The notes under the pieces: model-generated
Told to the model about the DNA's origin: nothing
What the model saw: the letters and a program-made list of their open reading frames with translations, nothing else
The model's database searches: none
Assembly (NCBI GenBank): GCA_024711325.1
Contig: JANJTC010000002.1
Coordinates: 186,001 to 250,000, forward strand
Direction of reading: 5' to 3'
DNA length: 64,000 nt
Source of the DNA: Bacteriovoracaceae bacterium
Lineage (GTDB): Bacteria; Bdellovibrionota; Bacteriovoracia; Bacteriovoracales; Bacteriovoracaceae
Shown here: piece by piece, positions 1 to 8,398 of the stretch
Numbering within the stretch: the first letter of the stretch is position 1
Layout: every line of letters begins with the position of its first letter
Translations under genes and position numbers: made by a program

Positions 1-271
1 TCAATTGATTATCAGATTCAGTGGCTTCACCCGTCCATACTTCTTGGACGATTAAATTTTCGAACTGATAGTCTTTATATGTGAATACTTTGGTGGCAAG
101 AAGCTTTTTATTAACATTCCTTACTTCTAGTTCTCCTTGGTAATGCCCATATAAAGAGCTTTTGCCTTCTATCTTTAAAATTTTATTCTGGAATGATGTG
201 GCAGATGCCGCAAAATTAAGAAATAGGCTCGATACTAGCGTTAGGGCAAGAAGGGTTGTTTTATTTTTCAT
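1..271 (-). CDS. secreted protein of unknown family (3' end cut by window edge)
   Basis: I do not recognise the family. The gene starts at an ATG at 271 and reads off the left edge without a stop, giving about 90 visible residues, so it is absent from the ORF track. The first 25 residues are a clear Sec signal peptide: a KNKT basic start, a hydrophobic TLLALTLVSSLFLNF core and an ASA|T-type cleavage site. The mature part is short-stranded and polar, as in small periplasmic beta proteins. It is on the same strand as the metallophosphoesterase, with a 56-nt gap. Only the N-terminal part can be judged. Confidence 0.7.
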   Translation of the reverse strand, partial: MKNKTTLLALTLVSSLFLNFAASATSFQNKILKIEGKSSLYGHYQGELEVRNVNKKLLATKVFTYKDYQFENLIVQEVWTGEATESDNQL

Positions 272-327
272 GGCCCTTATTATCATTCACAAAAAAGGGA
301 TACTCATCATTTGTAATTTTTACCCTT

Positions 328-1446
328 CTAAAGTTTTATTAAGGTCAATTCAGTACGGGTTCCAAGTCGTATGGGTGGTCCCCAAGTACCAGTGCCTGCA
401 CTCACATAGACATGCATGTTTCCTTCCTTGGATAATCCCCAGTAATGAGGTCTATGAACATTCTTTACGATCAGAGTCCATGGAAAGAACTGGCCGGCGT
501 GAGTGTGACCAGAAAGCATAAGATTAAACCCAGCTTCTGATCCAAGTGCCGCCAGTTTAGGATTATGGGCCAGTAGAATTTTGAATCCGGCATCTCCACT
601 TTTCCCTTGATAGTGACTGACCATCGCTTCCTTGGGATTGGGCGCCGGATGTCTGGCAAGAGTGGCAGCTGGATCCGTAACCCCTGCCAAGAGTAGCTTC
701 ATTCCCTGAAAGGAAATCAGGTCATGGCTGTTTAGAAGAACCTTCATTCCCATCTTCTGAAAATAGGTGATCCACTCATCAGCTCCAGAATAATAGTCAT
801 GATTTCCCATGACAAAATAAGCTTTACCAGTACTGGCAAGTCTTCTAAGAGGTTCTACATCATTTTTCAAATGGGGTACTTTCCCATCTACAATATCACC
901 GGTCAAAACGATGAGGTCCGGATTGAGTTTCAAGGTCTTTTCAACAACTTTTTCAACATAGTTTCTTTTAAGCGTAGGTCCTACGTGTAGGTCTGTAATC
1001 TGAACTATTTTAAGACCACCCAGCGCTTGGGGTAATTCTTTCAAATCAAGCTCGATTTCCTTAACAGCTGGACCAAAGTGAGCACGGATCAAGCCTAACG
1101 CTAATGATAGAAAAGTGAGGCCCAAGACAATTGTTGTATGATATTTTTCTATGAAATTAAGCCTGGAAATAAATAAGGTAAGATCAGTTAATATTAGTGA
1201 CATGATTAAAAAATTCACCAGTCCCATGCTCACATATCCAGAGATGTGCAAAGCATGATCGAGCTTGCCGTATGAGCTACGGTCAGTGCTCCAGAACCGG
1301 ACGGGAATAAGCCAAACCAAAATAAAGGGGATGGCCAGAAGGAAACTGGAAAGGAAGTCTTGAGCTAATCTTGACCAGGCATAGAAGTAAGAGATGACCA
1401 TTAAAAAAGTAAAAGTTAAGATAAAGCCCGATAAATATTTCCTCAT
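328..1446 (-). CDS. membrane-anchored calcineurin-type metallophosphoesterase (YkuE/YaeI-like)
   Basis: The 372-residue protein has about four N-terminal membrane segments (residues 5-50, 70-95, 105-120) followed by a metallophosphoesterase domain from about 145. The metal-binding blocks are visible in order: TDLHVG near 151, TGDIVDG near 182, MGNHDYY near 213, and GHTHAGQ near 315. Family members of this layout (YkuE/YaeI type) hydrolyse phosphoesters such as UDP-sugar lipid intermediates at the membrane; the substrate here is not shown. The ATG overlaps the stop of the upstream coiled-coil gene as ATGA and is preceded by an AAGGAAGG ribosome site, so the two genes are translationally coupled. 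Confidence 0.85.
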   Translation of the reverse strand: MRKYLSGFILTFTFLMVISYFYAWSRLAQDFLSSFLLAIPFILVWLIPVRFWSTDRSSYGKLDHALHISGYVSMGLVNFLIMSLILTDLTLFISRLNFIEKYHTTIVLGLTFLSLALGLIRAHFGPAVKEIELDLKELPQALGGLKIVQITDLHVGPTLKRNYVEKVVEKTLKLNPDLIVLTGDIVDGKVPHLKNDVEPLRRLASTGKAYFVMGNHDYYSGADEWITYFQKMGMKVLLNSHDLISFQGMKLLLAGVTDPAATLARHPAPNPKEAMVSHYQGKSGDAGFKILLAHNPKLAALGSEAGFNLMLSGHTHAGQFFPWTLIVKNVHRPHYWGLSKEGNMHVYVSAGTGTWGPPIRLGTRTELTLIKL

Positions 1447-1793
1447 TCCTTCCTTTCGTTGCCTTCTTTTACTTTTGGACGTTTAACCTGTGTATTTTCT
1501 TTAAATTCATTTAATAATTCTTTTTGCTGTTCTTCAAATTTTTCCTGTCGAGCATTGAGTTCCTGAAGTTGCTCTTCCAGCATGAAATTTTGTTCTTGAA
1601 TCTCCTCTAATTGCAGACGTTGGAGTTGAAGTTGCTGATTTCGGTATTCTTCCAATGCTTCACGTTGTTTTTTACGATCCTGCTCGATCAAGCGGGCCTT
1701 TTGATTGTAGAAACAGGCATAATCCGTTCCACAATCTTTTATTTGCGCCAAGGCGGGTAGTGAAAAGCTTATCAAGATCACTAGTATTTTCAT
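1443..1793 (-). CDS. secreted coiled-coil protein, unknown function
   Basis: This 116-residue protein begins with a short signal peptide (MKILVILISFSLPALAQ). A C-x5-C pair follows around residues 21-27 (DCGTDYACF), then a long Glu/Gln/Arg-rich coiled coil from about residue 30 to 100 and a basic tail. No catalytic motif is visible. It is probably a periplasmic structural or adaptor protein. It overlaps the metallophosphoesterase by 4 nt and lies upstream of it, so the pair is likely one transcript. The function is unknown. Confidence 0.7.
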   Translation of the reverse strand: MKILVILISFSLPALAQIKDCGTDYACFYNQKARLIEQDRKKQREALEEYRNQQLQLQRLQLEEIQEQNFMLEEQLQELNARQEKFEEQQKELLNEFKENTQVKRPKVKEGNERKE

Positions 1794-1947
1794 GCCTGTT
1801 ATTTTATGCCTTAAGGAAAAGCTAATCAGCTGTCACGTGAATTTTTTGGCCGAAATAAAGTTAGATTTGAATACTCTGACTTTTTTTAAGTTAGACTTAA
1901 TGCATTCTGAAGATCGCTGTTGCAGGTAAATAATTTTAATTAAACAG

Positions 1948-1985
1948 TTGCATCTATACCACAGTATAGGTTGTATACTTTTTGC
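1948..1985 (+). promoter_or_regulatory. MerR-type promoter/operator with 20-bp spacer
   Basis: A -35-like TTGCAT (1948-1953) and a -10-like TATACT (1974-1979) are separated by 20 bp, longer than the sigma-70 optimum of 17. The spacer holds a perfect inverted repeat, CTATAC-CACA-GTATAG (1954-1969). An overlong spacer containing a dyad is the hallmark of promoters untwisted by MerR-family activators. Transcription would start at about 1986, which is the A of the merR ATG. Confidence 0.75.
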
Positions 1986-2408
1986 ATGAAAGAAGAATTG
2001 TATCAAATAGGGACGCTTGCGGAAAGAGCTCAGGTAAGCATACAGACGATTCGTTATTACGAAAGAATTAAGTTACTTTTACCTAAATCGCGCAAAGACT
2101 CCAACAAAACTCGCCTCTATGACGATGAATCTTTAAAGATTCTCCATTTTATAAAATACGCTCAGGAACTCAGCTTTCATCTGGAAGAAATTAAAGAATT
2201 GCTCATTTTAAGATGTGAAGCTACTGGCAATTGTGAAAAGGTTAAAATGAAGGCCGTGGAAAAATTAGATAGCGTTAAATCAAAGATTGAAAAGTTCAAA
2301 GGGATCGAAAAAAGCCTCAAGAAGTTCATCAATGAATGTGAAGATAATAAGGCGAAAAAGTGCCCTATCATAAAAAAATCCGAAAATAATCCAAATAAAT
2401 ATCTATGA
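1986..2408 (+). CDS. MerR-family metal-responsive transcriptional regulator
   Basis: From the ATG at 1986 the protein is 140 residues. The track start at 1971 is a TTG lying in the promoter, so I reject it. Residues 1-70 form the MerR winged helix (QIGTLAERAQVSIQTIRYYE). A dimerisation helix follows, then a metal-binding end. C83, C118 and C126 match Cys82, Cys117 and Cys126 of Tn501 MerR in spacing (35 residues, then 8 versus 9), including the CPI(I/L)-type ending. An extra Cys lies at 77. It is therefore a thiolate metal sensor for Hg, Cd, Pb, Zn or similar. No mer genes are adjacent. It overlaps the next gene by 4 nt and probably controls its own promoter. Confidence 0.88.
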   Translation: MKEELYQIGTLAERAQVSIQTIRYYERIKLLLPKSRKDSNKTRLYDDESLKILHFIKYAQELSFHLEEIKELLILRCEATGNCEKVKMKAVEKLDSVKSKIEKFKGIEKSLKKFINECEDNKAKKCPIIKKSENNPNKYL

Positions 2409-2770
2409 ATATACTTGTCTTAGATGACGACATGTGGATGTTAGAGCTGCTAGATACAGTCTTAACTGAAAATGGTTATCAAATGTCTAAGGCCCTCAAT
2501 AGCTATTCAGCTTTCAAAATGTTCCAAACTATAACTTTTGATCTTATCATCTCTGATATCCATATGCCTCACCCCAATGGTATTGAATTCGGAAAGATGA
2601 TTCGAAAAGAAAATTCTTTGATTCCCATTATCTACTTTTCAGCTGAACTCAATGGACCTGATACCTACGCCGCTGATATTCAAGCAATCACTAATGCTTT
2701 TTATGTTGAGGATAAGCAAATCGAGACGCTCTTAGAGATTATTAGACGATATAAGAATTGCATAAAATAG
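2405..2770 (+). CDS. single-domain response regulator (CheY-like)
   Basis: The 121-residue protein is a lone receiver domain. The acidic pocket (LVLDDD, D7/D8), the phosphoacceptor D51 in IISDIHMP, and the Ser of YFSAE at the Thr/Ser switch are present. The conserved Lys-Pro near the end is not clear: the region reads AFYVEDKQ, so phosphorylation chemistry may be altered. There is no output domain. The start codon overlaps the merR stop (ATGA), which places it in the MerR-controlled operon. No cognate kinase is adjacent. Pairing a MerR sensor with a lone receiver is unusual. Confidence 0.8.
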   Translation: MNILVLDDDMWMLELLDTVLTENGYQMSKALNSYSAFKMFQTITFDLIISDIHMPHPNGIEFGKMIRKENSLIPIIYFSAELNGPDTYAADIQAITNAFYVEDKQIETLLEIIRRYKNCIK

Positions 2771-2818
2771 CTTCAAAAGAACGTTTGGATCATTGAAGTT
2801 TTAATTTATACTAAAGAG

Positions 2819-3373
2819 ATGAGATTTTTAAATCATGGATTTTGGGCACACATATTAGTCAGCGGCATTTACCTTGCGATATCTTCCATCTTTGATTCAA
2901 ATTTTTTTTGGGTAATTGTCCTCAATGATTTCTATGCCGTATTTTTATTGTGCTATCTTCCTTTCTTAAAAGATAAGAAAAGGAAAGTGGTTGAAAATGA
3001 ATTAGATTCTTTTCTTTCAGACTCCTCGGTTGTGCTCAAAATCTATCTTCTGCCCTTATATGCGGTATCTCCTATCTTAGGGGAATTTGATGATTTACAT
3101 CCTTTGCAAACTTCTTACTTGAATGCTGCAATATTTATTCCCTTGTTCTATTCTTTATTTAAGTTAGTCGTAGTGAAAGCTTCAAAAGGAAACGGTCTTA
3201 AACTGGGATTTTTAGGATTGGTGTTTATTGTGGCCATCCACGTCATTGATTACAAATTTTCTCTTCCATTTATACTTATTACCATCGCCAGCACTCTAGT
3301 TTCCGTAACAGCCGTATTAGGTGGTTTATATTTTCAGAGACAAAGAGCATCAGACGCGCAGAATAACTCTTAA
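2819..3373 (+). CDS. polytopic membrane protein, unknown function
   Basis: I do not recognise this 184-residue protein. It has about six hydrophobic segments (for example LVSGIYLAISSIF, FYAVFLLCYLPFL, IYLLPLYAVSPIL, FIPLFYSLFKLVV, LVFIVAIHVIDY, LITIASTLVSV) and a short polar C-terminus. The loop after segment 2 is Lys/Glu rich. No transporter or enzyme motif is visible. The start lacks a strong ribosome site (CTAAAGAG just before the ATG). It lies 48 nt downstream of the response regulator and may share its transcript. Confidence 0.6.
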   Translation: MRFLNHGFWAHILVSGIYLAISSIFDSNFFWVIVLNDFYAVFLLCYLPFLKDKKRKVVENELDSFLSDSSVVLKIYLLPLYAVSPILGEFDDLHPLQTSYLNAAIFIPLFYSLFKLVVVKASKGNGLKLGFLGLVFIVAIHVIDYKFSLPFILITIASTLVSVTAVLGGLYFQRQRASDAQNNS

Positions 3374-3456
3374 AATTAATCCTTCCTTAATTATGTTCCT
3401 CCCCATACTCAATCAATGTATAGGGCCCTATGCTTCCTCCTGTAAGAGAGGATGAT

Positions 3457-4755
3457 ATGGATAATTCAAGCCTTAATAATGAAATTGTGAAACGAAGCGT
3501 TCCTTTTGTAGATATGGATGATTTTAGTCCACTTATCAAGTCACTTAAAGATAAACAGGTGGTGATGCTAGGTGAATCCACTCATGGAACCAGAGAGTTT
3601 TATGAATGGAGAAGTTTAATCACTGCTGAGCTTATTCAAAACCATGGCTTTAGTTTCGTTGCAGTCGAGGGAGATTGGCCCGCCTGTGAAGCCGTCAATA
3701 AACATATTCAGGATCCTTCTGCTAAAAGTTCTTTTGAAACTCTAGGTAACTTTTCCCGATGGCCGACTTGGATGTGGGGAAATCAAGAAATGGTTAAATT
3801 AATGGACTGGTTAGAAGAATGGAATGCCAGCTTATCCAGAAAAATTGGATTTCATGGTCTTGATGTTTATTCACTTTATGAATCGATTGATGAGATCATT
3901 CACTGTTTAAAAAAAGCTGATCCTGCAATTGCCCGTAAGGCACAAGAATATTACTCCTGTTTTGATCCGTTTCGGCATGATGAGAGGGCCTATGCAAGTT
4001 CCTTGTTAAAGTTCCCTCAGGGATGTGAAAGAGAAGTGAGGATGGCGCTAGAAGAAATACTAGTTAATGGTCTTGATTCTGCTGATGAATATTTTGATAT
4101 GGCCCAAAATGCACGCATCATACAAAATGCTGAAAGATACTACCGAGCAGTCGTTTTAAACGGCAATGAAAATTCCTGGAATATCCGGGATAAACATATG
4201 CTGGAAACTTTGGAGACCCTTTTGAAACATTACGGTCCTTCTTCAAAAGGTATCGTCTGGGCCCACAATACCCACATAGGAGATTACCGGGCAACTGACA
4301 TGGCCTTAAGGGGAGAAGTAAATCTTGGCGGACTTGCACGAGAAAAATTTGGAAGGGAAAAGGTGGGCCTCGTTGGATTCACGACCTATACCGGTTCAGT
4401 TATAGCTTCCCATGCCTGGGACGGAATAATTGAAGTCATGGAAGTTCCTGTGGGGAAACCTGGCAGTATTGAAGCTCACCTCCATAATTGTATTCCAATG
4501 GTGGGACACGAAAATTATTACATTACATTCAATAATGTTGAAAAAGGATCTGCCTTATTGGATTACCGCGGTCACCGTGCAATTGGAGTTGTGTACTATC
4601 CTGAGCATGAGCGTGGGAACTATGTTCCAAGTTCAATCGCAGAACGTTATGATGCTTTAGTCTTTCTGGATGAAACAAAGGCACTGTCGCCACTTGGTTA
4701 TAGTTTTGATCGTAAGAAAATTCCTGAGACTTATCCATTTGGTAGCCGATTGTAA
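3457..4755 (+). CDS. erythromycin esterase-family protein (COG2312)
   Basis: I start at ATG 3457 (432 residues) because AGAGGA lies directly upstream; the track start at 3430 has no ribosome site. The Ere fold motifs are visible: LGESTHGTREFYEWR (the GEXXHG catalytic His block), VAVEGDWPACEAVN, GFHGLDVYSL and WAHNTHIGDYRATDM. True EreA/EreB open macrolide lactones by hydrolysis, but many chromosomal COG2312 proteins have unknown substrates. In many bacteria this domain is fused to a COG1926 phosphoribosyltransferase; a separate gene for that domain lies at 28248. It is a stress-island type neighbour rather than a proven resistance gene. Confidence 0.85.
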   Translation: MDNSSLNNEIVKRSVPFVDMDDFSPLIKSLKDKQVVMLGESTHGTREFYEWRSLITAELIQNHGFSFVAVEGDWPACEAVNKHIQDPSAKSSFETLGNFSRWPTWMWGNQEMVKLMDWLEEWNASLSRKIGFHGLDVYSLYESIDEIIHCLKKADPAIARKAQEYYSCFDPFRHDERAYASSLLKFPQGCEREVRMALEEILVNGLDSADEYFDMAQNARIIQNAERYYRAVVLNGNENSWNIRDKHMLETLETLLKHYGPSSKGIVWAHNTHIGDYRATDMALRGEVNLGGLAREKFGREKVGLVGFTTYTGSVIASHAWDGIIEVMEVPVGKPGSIEAHLHNCIPMVGHENYYITFNNVEKGSALLDYRGHRAIGVVYYPEHERGNYVPSSIAERYDALVFLDETKALSPLGYSFDRKKIPETYPFGSRL

Positions 4756-4761
4756 AAAGGA

Positions 4762-5799
4762 ATGAAGAAACTACTCATTGGAATCTCACTACTGTTTTTA
4801 CTCCCGGCAGAATCTTCATCTTCTCTCATCCTAGGTTCTTTTGTTGATACAAACTATGCCTTGGATTCAAATAATCCCTCAAGTCGTGAGAGGGCGAACT
4901 TTCAAACTCAACCAGCAAAACACAATGAGTTTAATCTCAACCTCGCTTTCATTGAAGTCTCTTTGAAGGAACCGGAGAGACGAGGACGACTGGCCTTACA
5001 GTATGGTTCGTCCGTGGACAGAAACTATGCAGCAGAAAGCAATAAAAGCTTACAAACAATTCAAGAGGCCTACGCTGGAGTAAAGCTAAATGAAAAACTC
5101 TGGCTAGATGCCGGAATATTTTTTTCTCACATTGGAATTGAATCTTTTATTTCAAAGAAAAATATTAACTATACCAGGTCTCTGAACGCCGACAATGTTC
5201 CTTATTATGCTTCGGGTGTTCGTTTTGAATATCAAAAAAATGATCAAGAAGTTTTTCAACTTCATATCTTAAACGGATGGCAAACCATTCAGGAGAATAA
5301 TACCAGTAAGGCAATCGGTATGAAGTATCAGAACTCCTCTTTTACCTATAATAATTTTTTGGGAGATGAAAAAGTCACAACTCCAAAAAGCCGGTTTCGG
5401 ACATATCATAATTTTGTATACCAGAAAAAATTGAATAGCATCTGGACCCTGCAGAGCTCCTTTGATGTAGGAACCCAGTCTCAATTAGAAAATAATGGCA
5501 TCAATAGCTGGTATGCAACAAGTCTTATCATAGGCCAGAAGTTAAATGCACTTTCTGACATGGGGTATAGAATTGAATATTATCTTGACCGACATCAATC
5601 AAATATCCTTACTGACTCAAGCCATGGATTTCAAGTTGTAAGTGCTTCAGTAAATTATGACAGGAACTTGTCTAAAGACACTAGCTGGAGAAGTGAGGTA
5701 AGAGGCTTTTATTCTAAAGATGGAATCTTTCCGGAAGGTAGGGGATCTTTGAATCGTTGGGATGGTTTACTCGTTACTTCCTTGGGGATTTCTTTCTAG
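4762..5799 (+). CDS. outer-membrane beta-barrel, porin-2/OmpL-like
   Basis: The 345-residue protein has a signal peptide (MKKLLIGISLLFLLPAESSS). It is followed by alternating amphipathic strands with aromatic girdles ending in the typical C-terminal ...TSLGISF phenylalanine. The early FVDTNYALDSN segment and the RLALQYG...EAYAGVKLNEKLWLDAG block match the putative beta-barrel porin-2 (OmpL-like, PF07642) family as I know it. It follows the erythromycin-esterase-like gene by only 6 nt and is probably co-transcribed. The solute is unknown. Confidence 0.75.
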   Translation: MKKLLIGISLLFLLPAESSSSLILGSFVDTNYALDSNNPSSRERANFQTQPAKHNEFNLNLAFIEVSLKEPERRGRLALQYGSSVDRNYAAESNKSLQTIQEAYAGVKLNEKLWLDAGIFFSHIGIESFISKKNINYTRSLNADNVPYYASGVRFEYQKNDQEVFQLHILNGWQTIQENNTSKAIGMKYQNSSFTYNNFLGDEKVTTPKSRFRTYHNFVYQKKLNSIWTLQSSFDVGTQSQLENNGINSWYATSLIIGQKLNALSDMGYRIEYYLDRHQSNILTDSSHGFQVVSASVNYDRNLSKDTSWRSEVRGFYSKDGIFPEGRGSLNRWDGLLVTSLGISF

Positions 5800-5802
5800 T
5801 GG

Positions 5803-5831
5803 TTGATACTCTAATTTTATCTAAATATAAC
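5803..5831 (+). promoter_or_regulatory. candidate sigma-70 promoter of the cus operon
   Basis: TTGATA (5803-5808) and TATAAC (5826-5831) are separated by 17 bp, right after the porin stop codon and 58 nt before cusC. The predicted start site at about 5838 falls on the edge of an inverted repeat, which suggests repressor control. Confidence 0.45.
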
Positions 5832-5837
5832 AGCAAA

Positions 5838-5855
5838 ACATGACGTGCAGCATGT
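5838..5855 (+). promoter_or_regulatory. inverted repeat at predicted cus transcription start
   Basis: ACATG-N8-CATGT forms a 5-bp-arm dyad at the predicted +1 of the cus promoter. The position fits a metal-dependent repressor operator. It is not a CopY-type TACANNTGTA box and the arms are short, so this is tentative. Confidence 0.3.
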
Positions 5856-5888
5856 CTTTCTCTATGTGTTCTGGATATAAAGCTCAAC

Positions 5889-7310
5889 ATGTTAGGCCAA
5901 AACAATTACAAGAACATTCTTTTCTTTCTGATTCTTTTGATTTCTAAAAATCAATTTGCGGGCACTCTTGAACTTGCGGATTATCTTCATGAGGTCAAAG
6001 CTTCCAATCCCGTGATTCAGGCCTCAATATTAAGGGCCCTTGCTTTAAAGCATAGGATTTCACCAGCAAAGACACTGGATGATCCATTTATAGCTGCTGG
6101 TCTTGATGAAATACCTTTTGAGGGAGGTAAGGGTAAGATATGGCGTTATCAAGTAAGCCAGTCGTTTCCCTTTCCAGGAAAACTCAAGGCAAAAGGAAGT
6201 ATAGCTGAAGAGACTGCCCATATTGCCGAGGCAGATACTGAGACATTAAGTCGACAAATGCAAGTTATGGCCACGCAGTCTTTTCTTAAGGCCGTTTATA
6301 ACTTAAAGGCCATTGAACTCAATGAAAGAATTCGTAAAATTATTGAAGAGACCACAGCAAGCGCCAAGGCCCGTTATCGAACAGGTGATTCCAGCCATCA
6401 CGAATGGTTACTGGCAAAGCTTGAACTCTCAATTTTAAATATTGAAACACTACGCCTTAAGCGTACGCAAACTTCCCTCTATTCCCTGTTAAATGAATTA
6501 CGAAATCTACCACCTGATACAGAAATCAAGCTTAATCTAGATCAAGATAAGCTCGACCAATTCATTTCAAGCAGTATGAAGGAAGATATTGAAAACCAGC
6601 CAGAGGTTAAATCCTGGAAATTTCAAACTAAGGCTGCAGCTTCTGAGTTAAAGCTTGTTAAATTATCCTTCGCTCCGGACTTTGTTATTCAAGGCATGGC
6701 GATGGAACCCAGAACGAAAGAGGCCGGAATGATGGAACCATCCAATTGGGGAGTCATGGTTGGTATTACTGTTCCTATCTTTTTTTGGAGGAAACAGTCA
6801 GAGTTAGTTGCTGCTGCAGAGAATGAAAGACTTTCTAATCTGGCCGGACAAAGAAGCCTCATGAATAGGCTAAAAACCGAATTAACAGACGCTAAGCTTC
6901 AGCTGCAATCCTCCTTAGAAGTTGTAGCTCTCTATCAAAATGATGTTATTCCTTTAACTGAAATAGCTGTTAAGAACGCCCGAACTTCTTATACAGCAAA
7001 AACGATGGATCTCGGTCAGCTCCTTGTGGCCCTTCGTTCGCAGAGAAGTCAGGAGCTAGAATTATTAGGCGCTAGAATGGATGTGTTGATAGCTAAAACT
7101 CGATTGAACAATCTACTTTCAAATCCTCCTGTTCAAAAGTTTGCACCTGCGCGTCCCACTCTTTTTGGTTCAAGTATGGGACAGATGAGTGATTCCGGAA
7201 TGGATAGTCCGGCGACTATTAATATGGGTCAAGGAATGAGCGGTCCTGCTGGAAATAAAAACCCAATAGATGCATCTGGTCCTGCGCCTGATGGAATGAG
7301 AGGAATGTAA
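5889..7310 (+). CDS. cusC: outer-membrane factor of RND metal efflux (CusC/CzcC-like, TolC family)
   Basis: The 473-residue protein has an N-terminal signal peptide (NILFFLILLISKNQFAG), then the two long alpha-hairpin repeats of the outer-membrane efflux protein family. The QVSQSFPFPGKLKAKG and GITVPIFFWRK blocks mark the ends of the beta-barrel strands in CusC/CzcC-type proteins. The last 50 residues form a Met- and Gly-rich tail with seven Met residues (GSSMGQMSDSGM..., ending GMRGM). This is unusual and fits periplasmic Cu(I)/Ag(I) binding. The stop overlaps the cusB start, so it is the first gene of a cusCBA operon. The tail is the main oddity. Confidence 0.85.
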   Translation: MLGQNNYKNILFFLILLISKNQFAGTLELADYLHEVKASNPVIQASILRALALKHRISPAKTLDDPFIAAGLDEIPFEGGKGKIWRYQVSQSFPFPGKLKAKGSIAEETAHIAEADTETLSRQMQVMATQSFLKAVYNLKAIELNERIRKIIEETTASAKARYRTGDSSHHEWLLAKLELSILNIETLRLKRTQTSLYSLLNELRNLPPDTEIKLNLDQDKLDQFISSSMKEDIENQPEVKSWKFQTKAAASELKLVKLSFAPDFVIQGMAMEPRTKEAGMMEPSNWGVMVGITVPIFFWRKQSELVAAAENERLSNLAGQRSLMNRLKTELTDAKLQLQSSLEVVALYQNDVIPLTEIAVKNARTSYTAKTMDLGQLLVALRSQRSQELELLGARMDVLIAKTRLNNLLSNPPVQKFAPARPTLFGSSMGQMSDSGMDSPATINMGQGMSGPAGNKNPIDASGPAPDGMRGM

Positions 7311-8398
7311 TGCAAGGCCTGTTAATTTTTTTCTGTTTCTTTTTAATTGAGGCTGCCTTCGGTCAACATATTCACTCCGAGGTTGTCAAAAAAGAGGAAC
7401 CAAGAGTGGCAATTGATGTACCACCTCAGCAGCAATCGAGAATTGGTCTAAAGACTTCAAAGACCGTAAAGAAGACTGTCGCTCACACTATCAGGACAGT
7501 CGGATCCATCGTTGCTGATGAAAGAAAAGAGGCCCATATCCATACGAAAGTAAATGGCTGGATAGAAGACATCCATGCAGATTATGTGGGAAAAGAAGTT
7601 AAAAAAGGTGGGCCTCTTTTTGATCTTTACGCTCCAGAACTGGTTACAACTCAGGAGGAATACCTGGCGGCCAGAAAACAGAAAGGGGTTGGGCAGGAAC
7701 TTGCCCAGGCGGCACTTGATCGATTACGTCTGTGGGGAGTACCAATCAAAGAAATTGATAAGCTTAAAAAGAATGGCAAATCATCCCGAACAATCACGTT
7801 TGAATCACCGCTTACTGGTTTTGTAATCAGTAAAACGGCCATACAGGGTATGTACATCACCCCTGGAATGGAGCTCTACCAAATAGCTGACTTATCATCC
7901 GTATGGATTGTGATTACCCTTTATGAATTTGATGTGGCAATTATTAAGCTGGGAGATAATGTAGAAGTCAGTTTACCATATGACCCTACGGCAAAGCTTA
8001 ATGGTAAAATTAGTTACATCTCTCCAAATATCGAATTAGAAACCAGAACAGCCAAAGGAAGAATCGAAGTCGATAATAAGAATCAAAATCTAAAGCCTGG
8101 CATGTATGTCAATGTCAGTATAAAAAAAGAACTAGGTGAATCTATCGTTGTGGCCGATGATGCTGTTATTGATACGGGAACGAGGAAAATAGTTTTCGTA
8201 AAGTCTGGAGATGCCCGGTTTGAACCCCGGGAAGTAAAAATAGGTCCAAGAGTTGAAGAGGAATTTATTATCCTTTCAGGACTTAAAGCAGGGGAGGAAG
8301 TCGTCACTAGCGCCCATTTCTTCATTGATGCCGAAAGTAAAATCAGGGCCGCAACTCAAAAAGGTTCTTCTGTTTCTCCTGCTCATGGCGGTCATTGA
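7310..8398 (+). CDS. cusB: periplasmic adaptor (membrane fusion) subunit, CusB-like
   Basis: The 362-residue protein has a signal peptide (LLIFFCFFLIEAAFGQ) and a short HIHSE segment after cleavage. The adaptor fold follows: a barrel-sandwich half (VNGWIEDIHADYVGKEVKKG), an alpha-hairpin (residues about 115-150), the second lipoyl half (ITFESPLTGFVISK), a beta-barrel (LSSVWIVITLYEFD) and a membrane-proximal domain (KIGPRVEEEFIILSGL). The GLKAGEEVVTSAHFFIDAES stretch is characteristic of CusB. The C-terminus ends in AHGGH, another metal-binding touch. It links CusA to CusC and can hand over Cu/Ag. Both ends overlap neighbouring genes by 1-4 nt. Confidence 0.9.
   Translation: MQGLLIFFCFFLIEAAFGQHIHSEVVKKEEPRVAIDVPPQQQSRIGLKTSKTVKKTVAHTIRTVGSIVADERKEAHIHTKVNGWIEDIHADYVGKEVKKGGPLFDLYAPELVTTQEEYLAARKQKGVGQELAQAALDRLRLWGVPIKEIDKLKKNGKSSRTITFESPLTGFVISKTAIQGMYITPGMELYQIADLSSVWIVITLYEFDVAIIKLGDNVEVSLPYDPTAKLNGKISYISPNIELETRTAKGRIEVDNKNQNLKPGMYVNVSIKKELGESIVVADDAVIDTGTRKIVFVKSGDARFEPREVKIGPRVEEEFIILSGLKAGEEVVTSAHFFIDAESKIRAATQKGSSVSPAHGGH

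Noticed and set aside
162-521. 119-residue plus-strand ORF
   Set aside because: It spans the start of the secreted protein and the end of the metallophosphoesterase in antisense, with no ribosome site or family match.
3457-4755. Calling a true macrolide resistance gene
   Set aside because: The Ere fold is clear, but chromosomal COG2312 members commonly have other, unknown roles.
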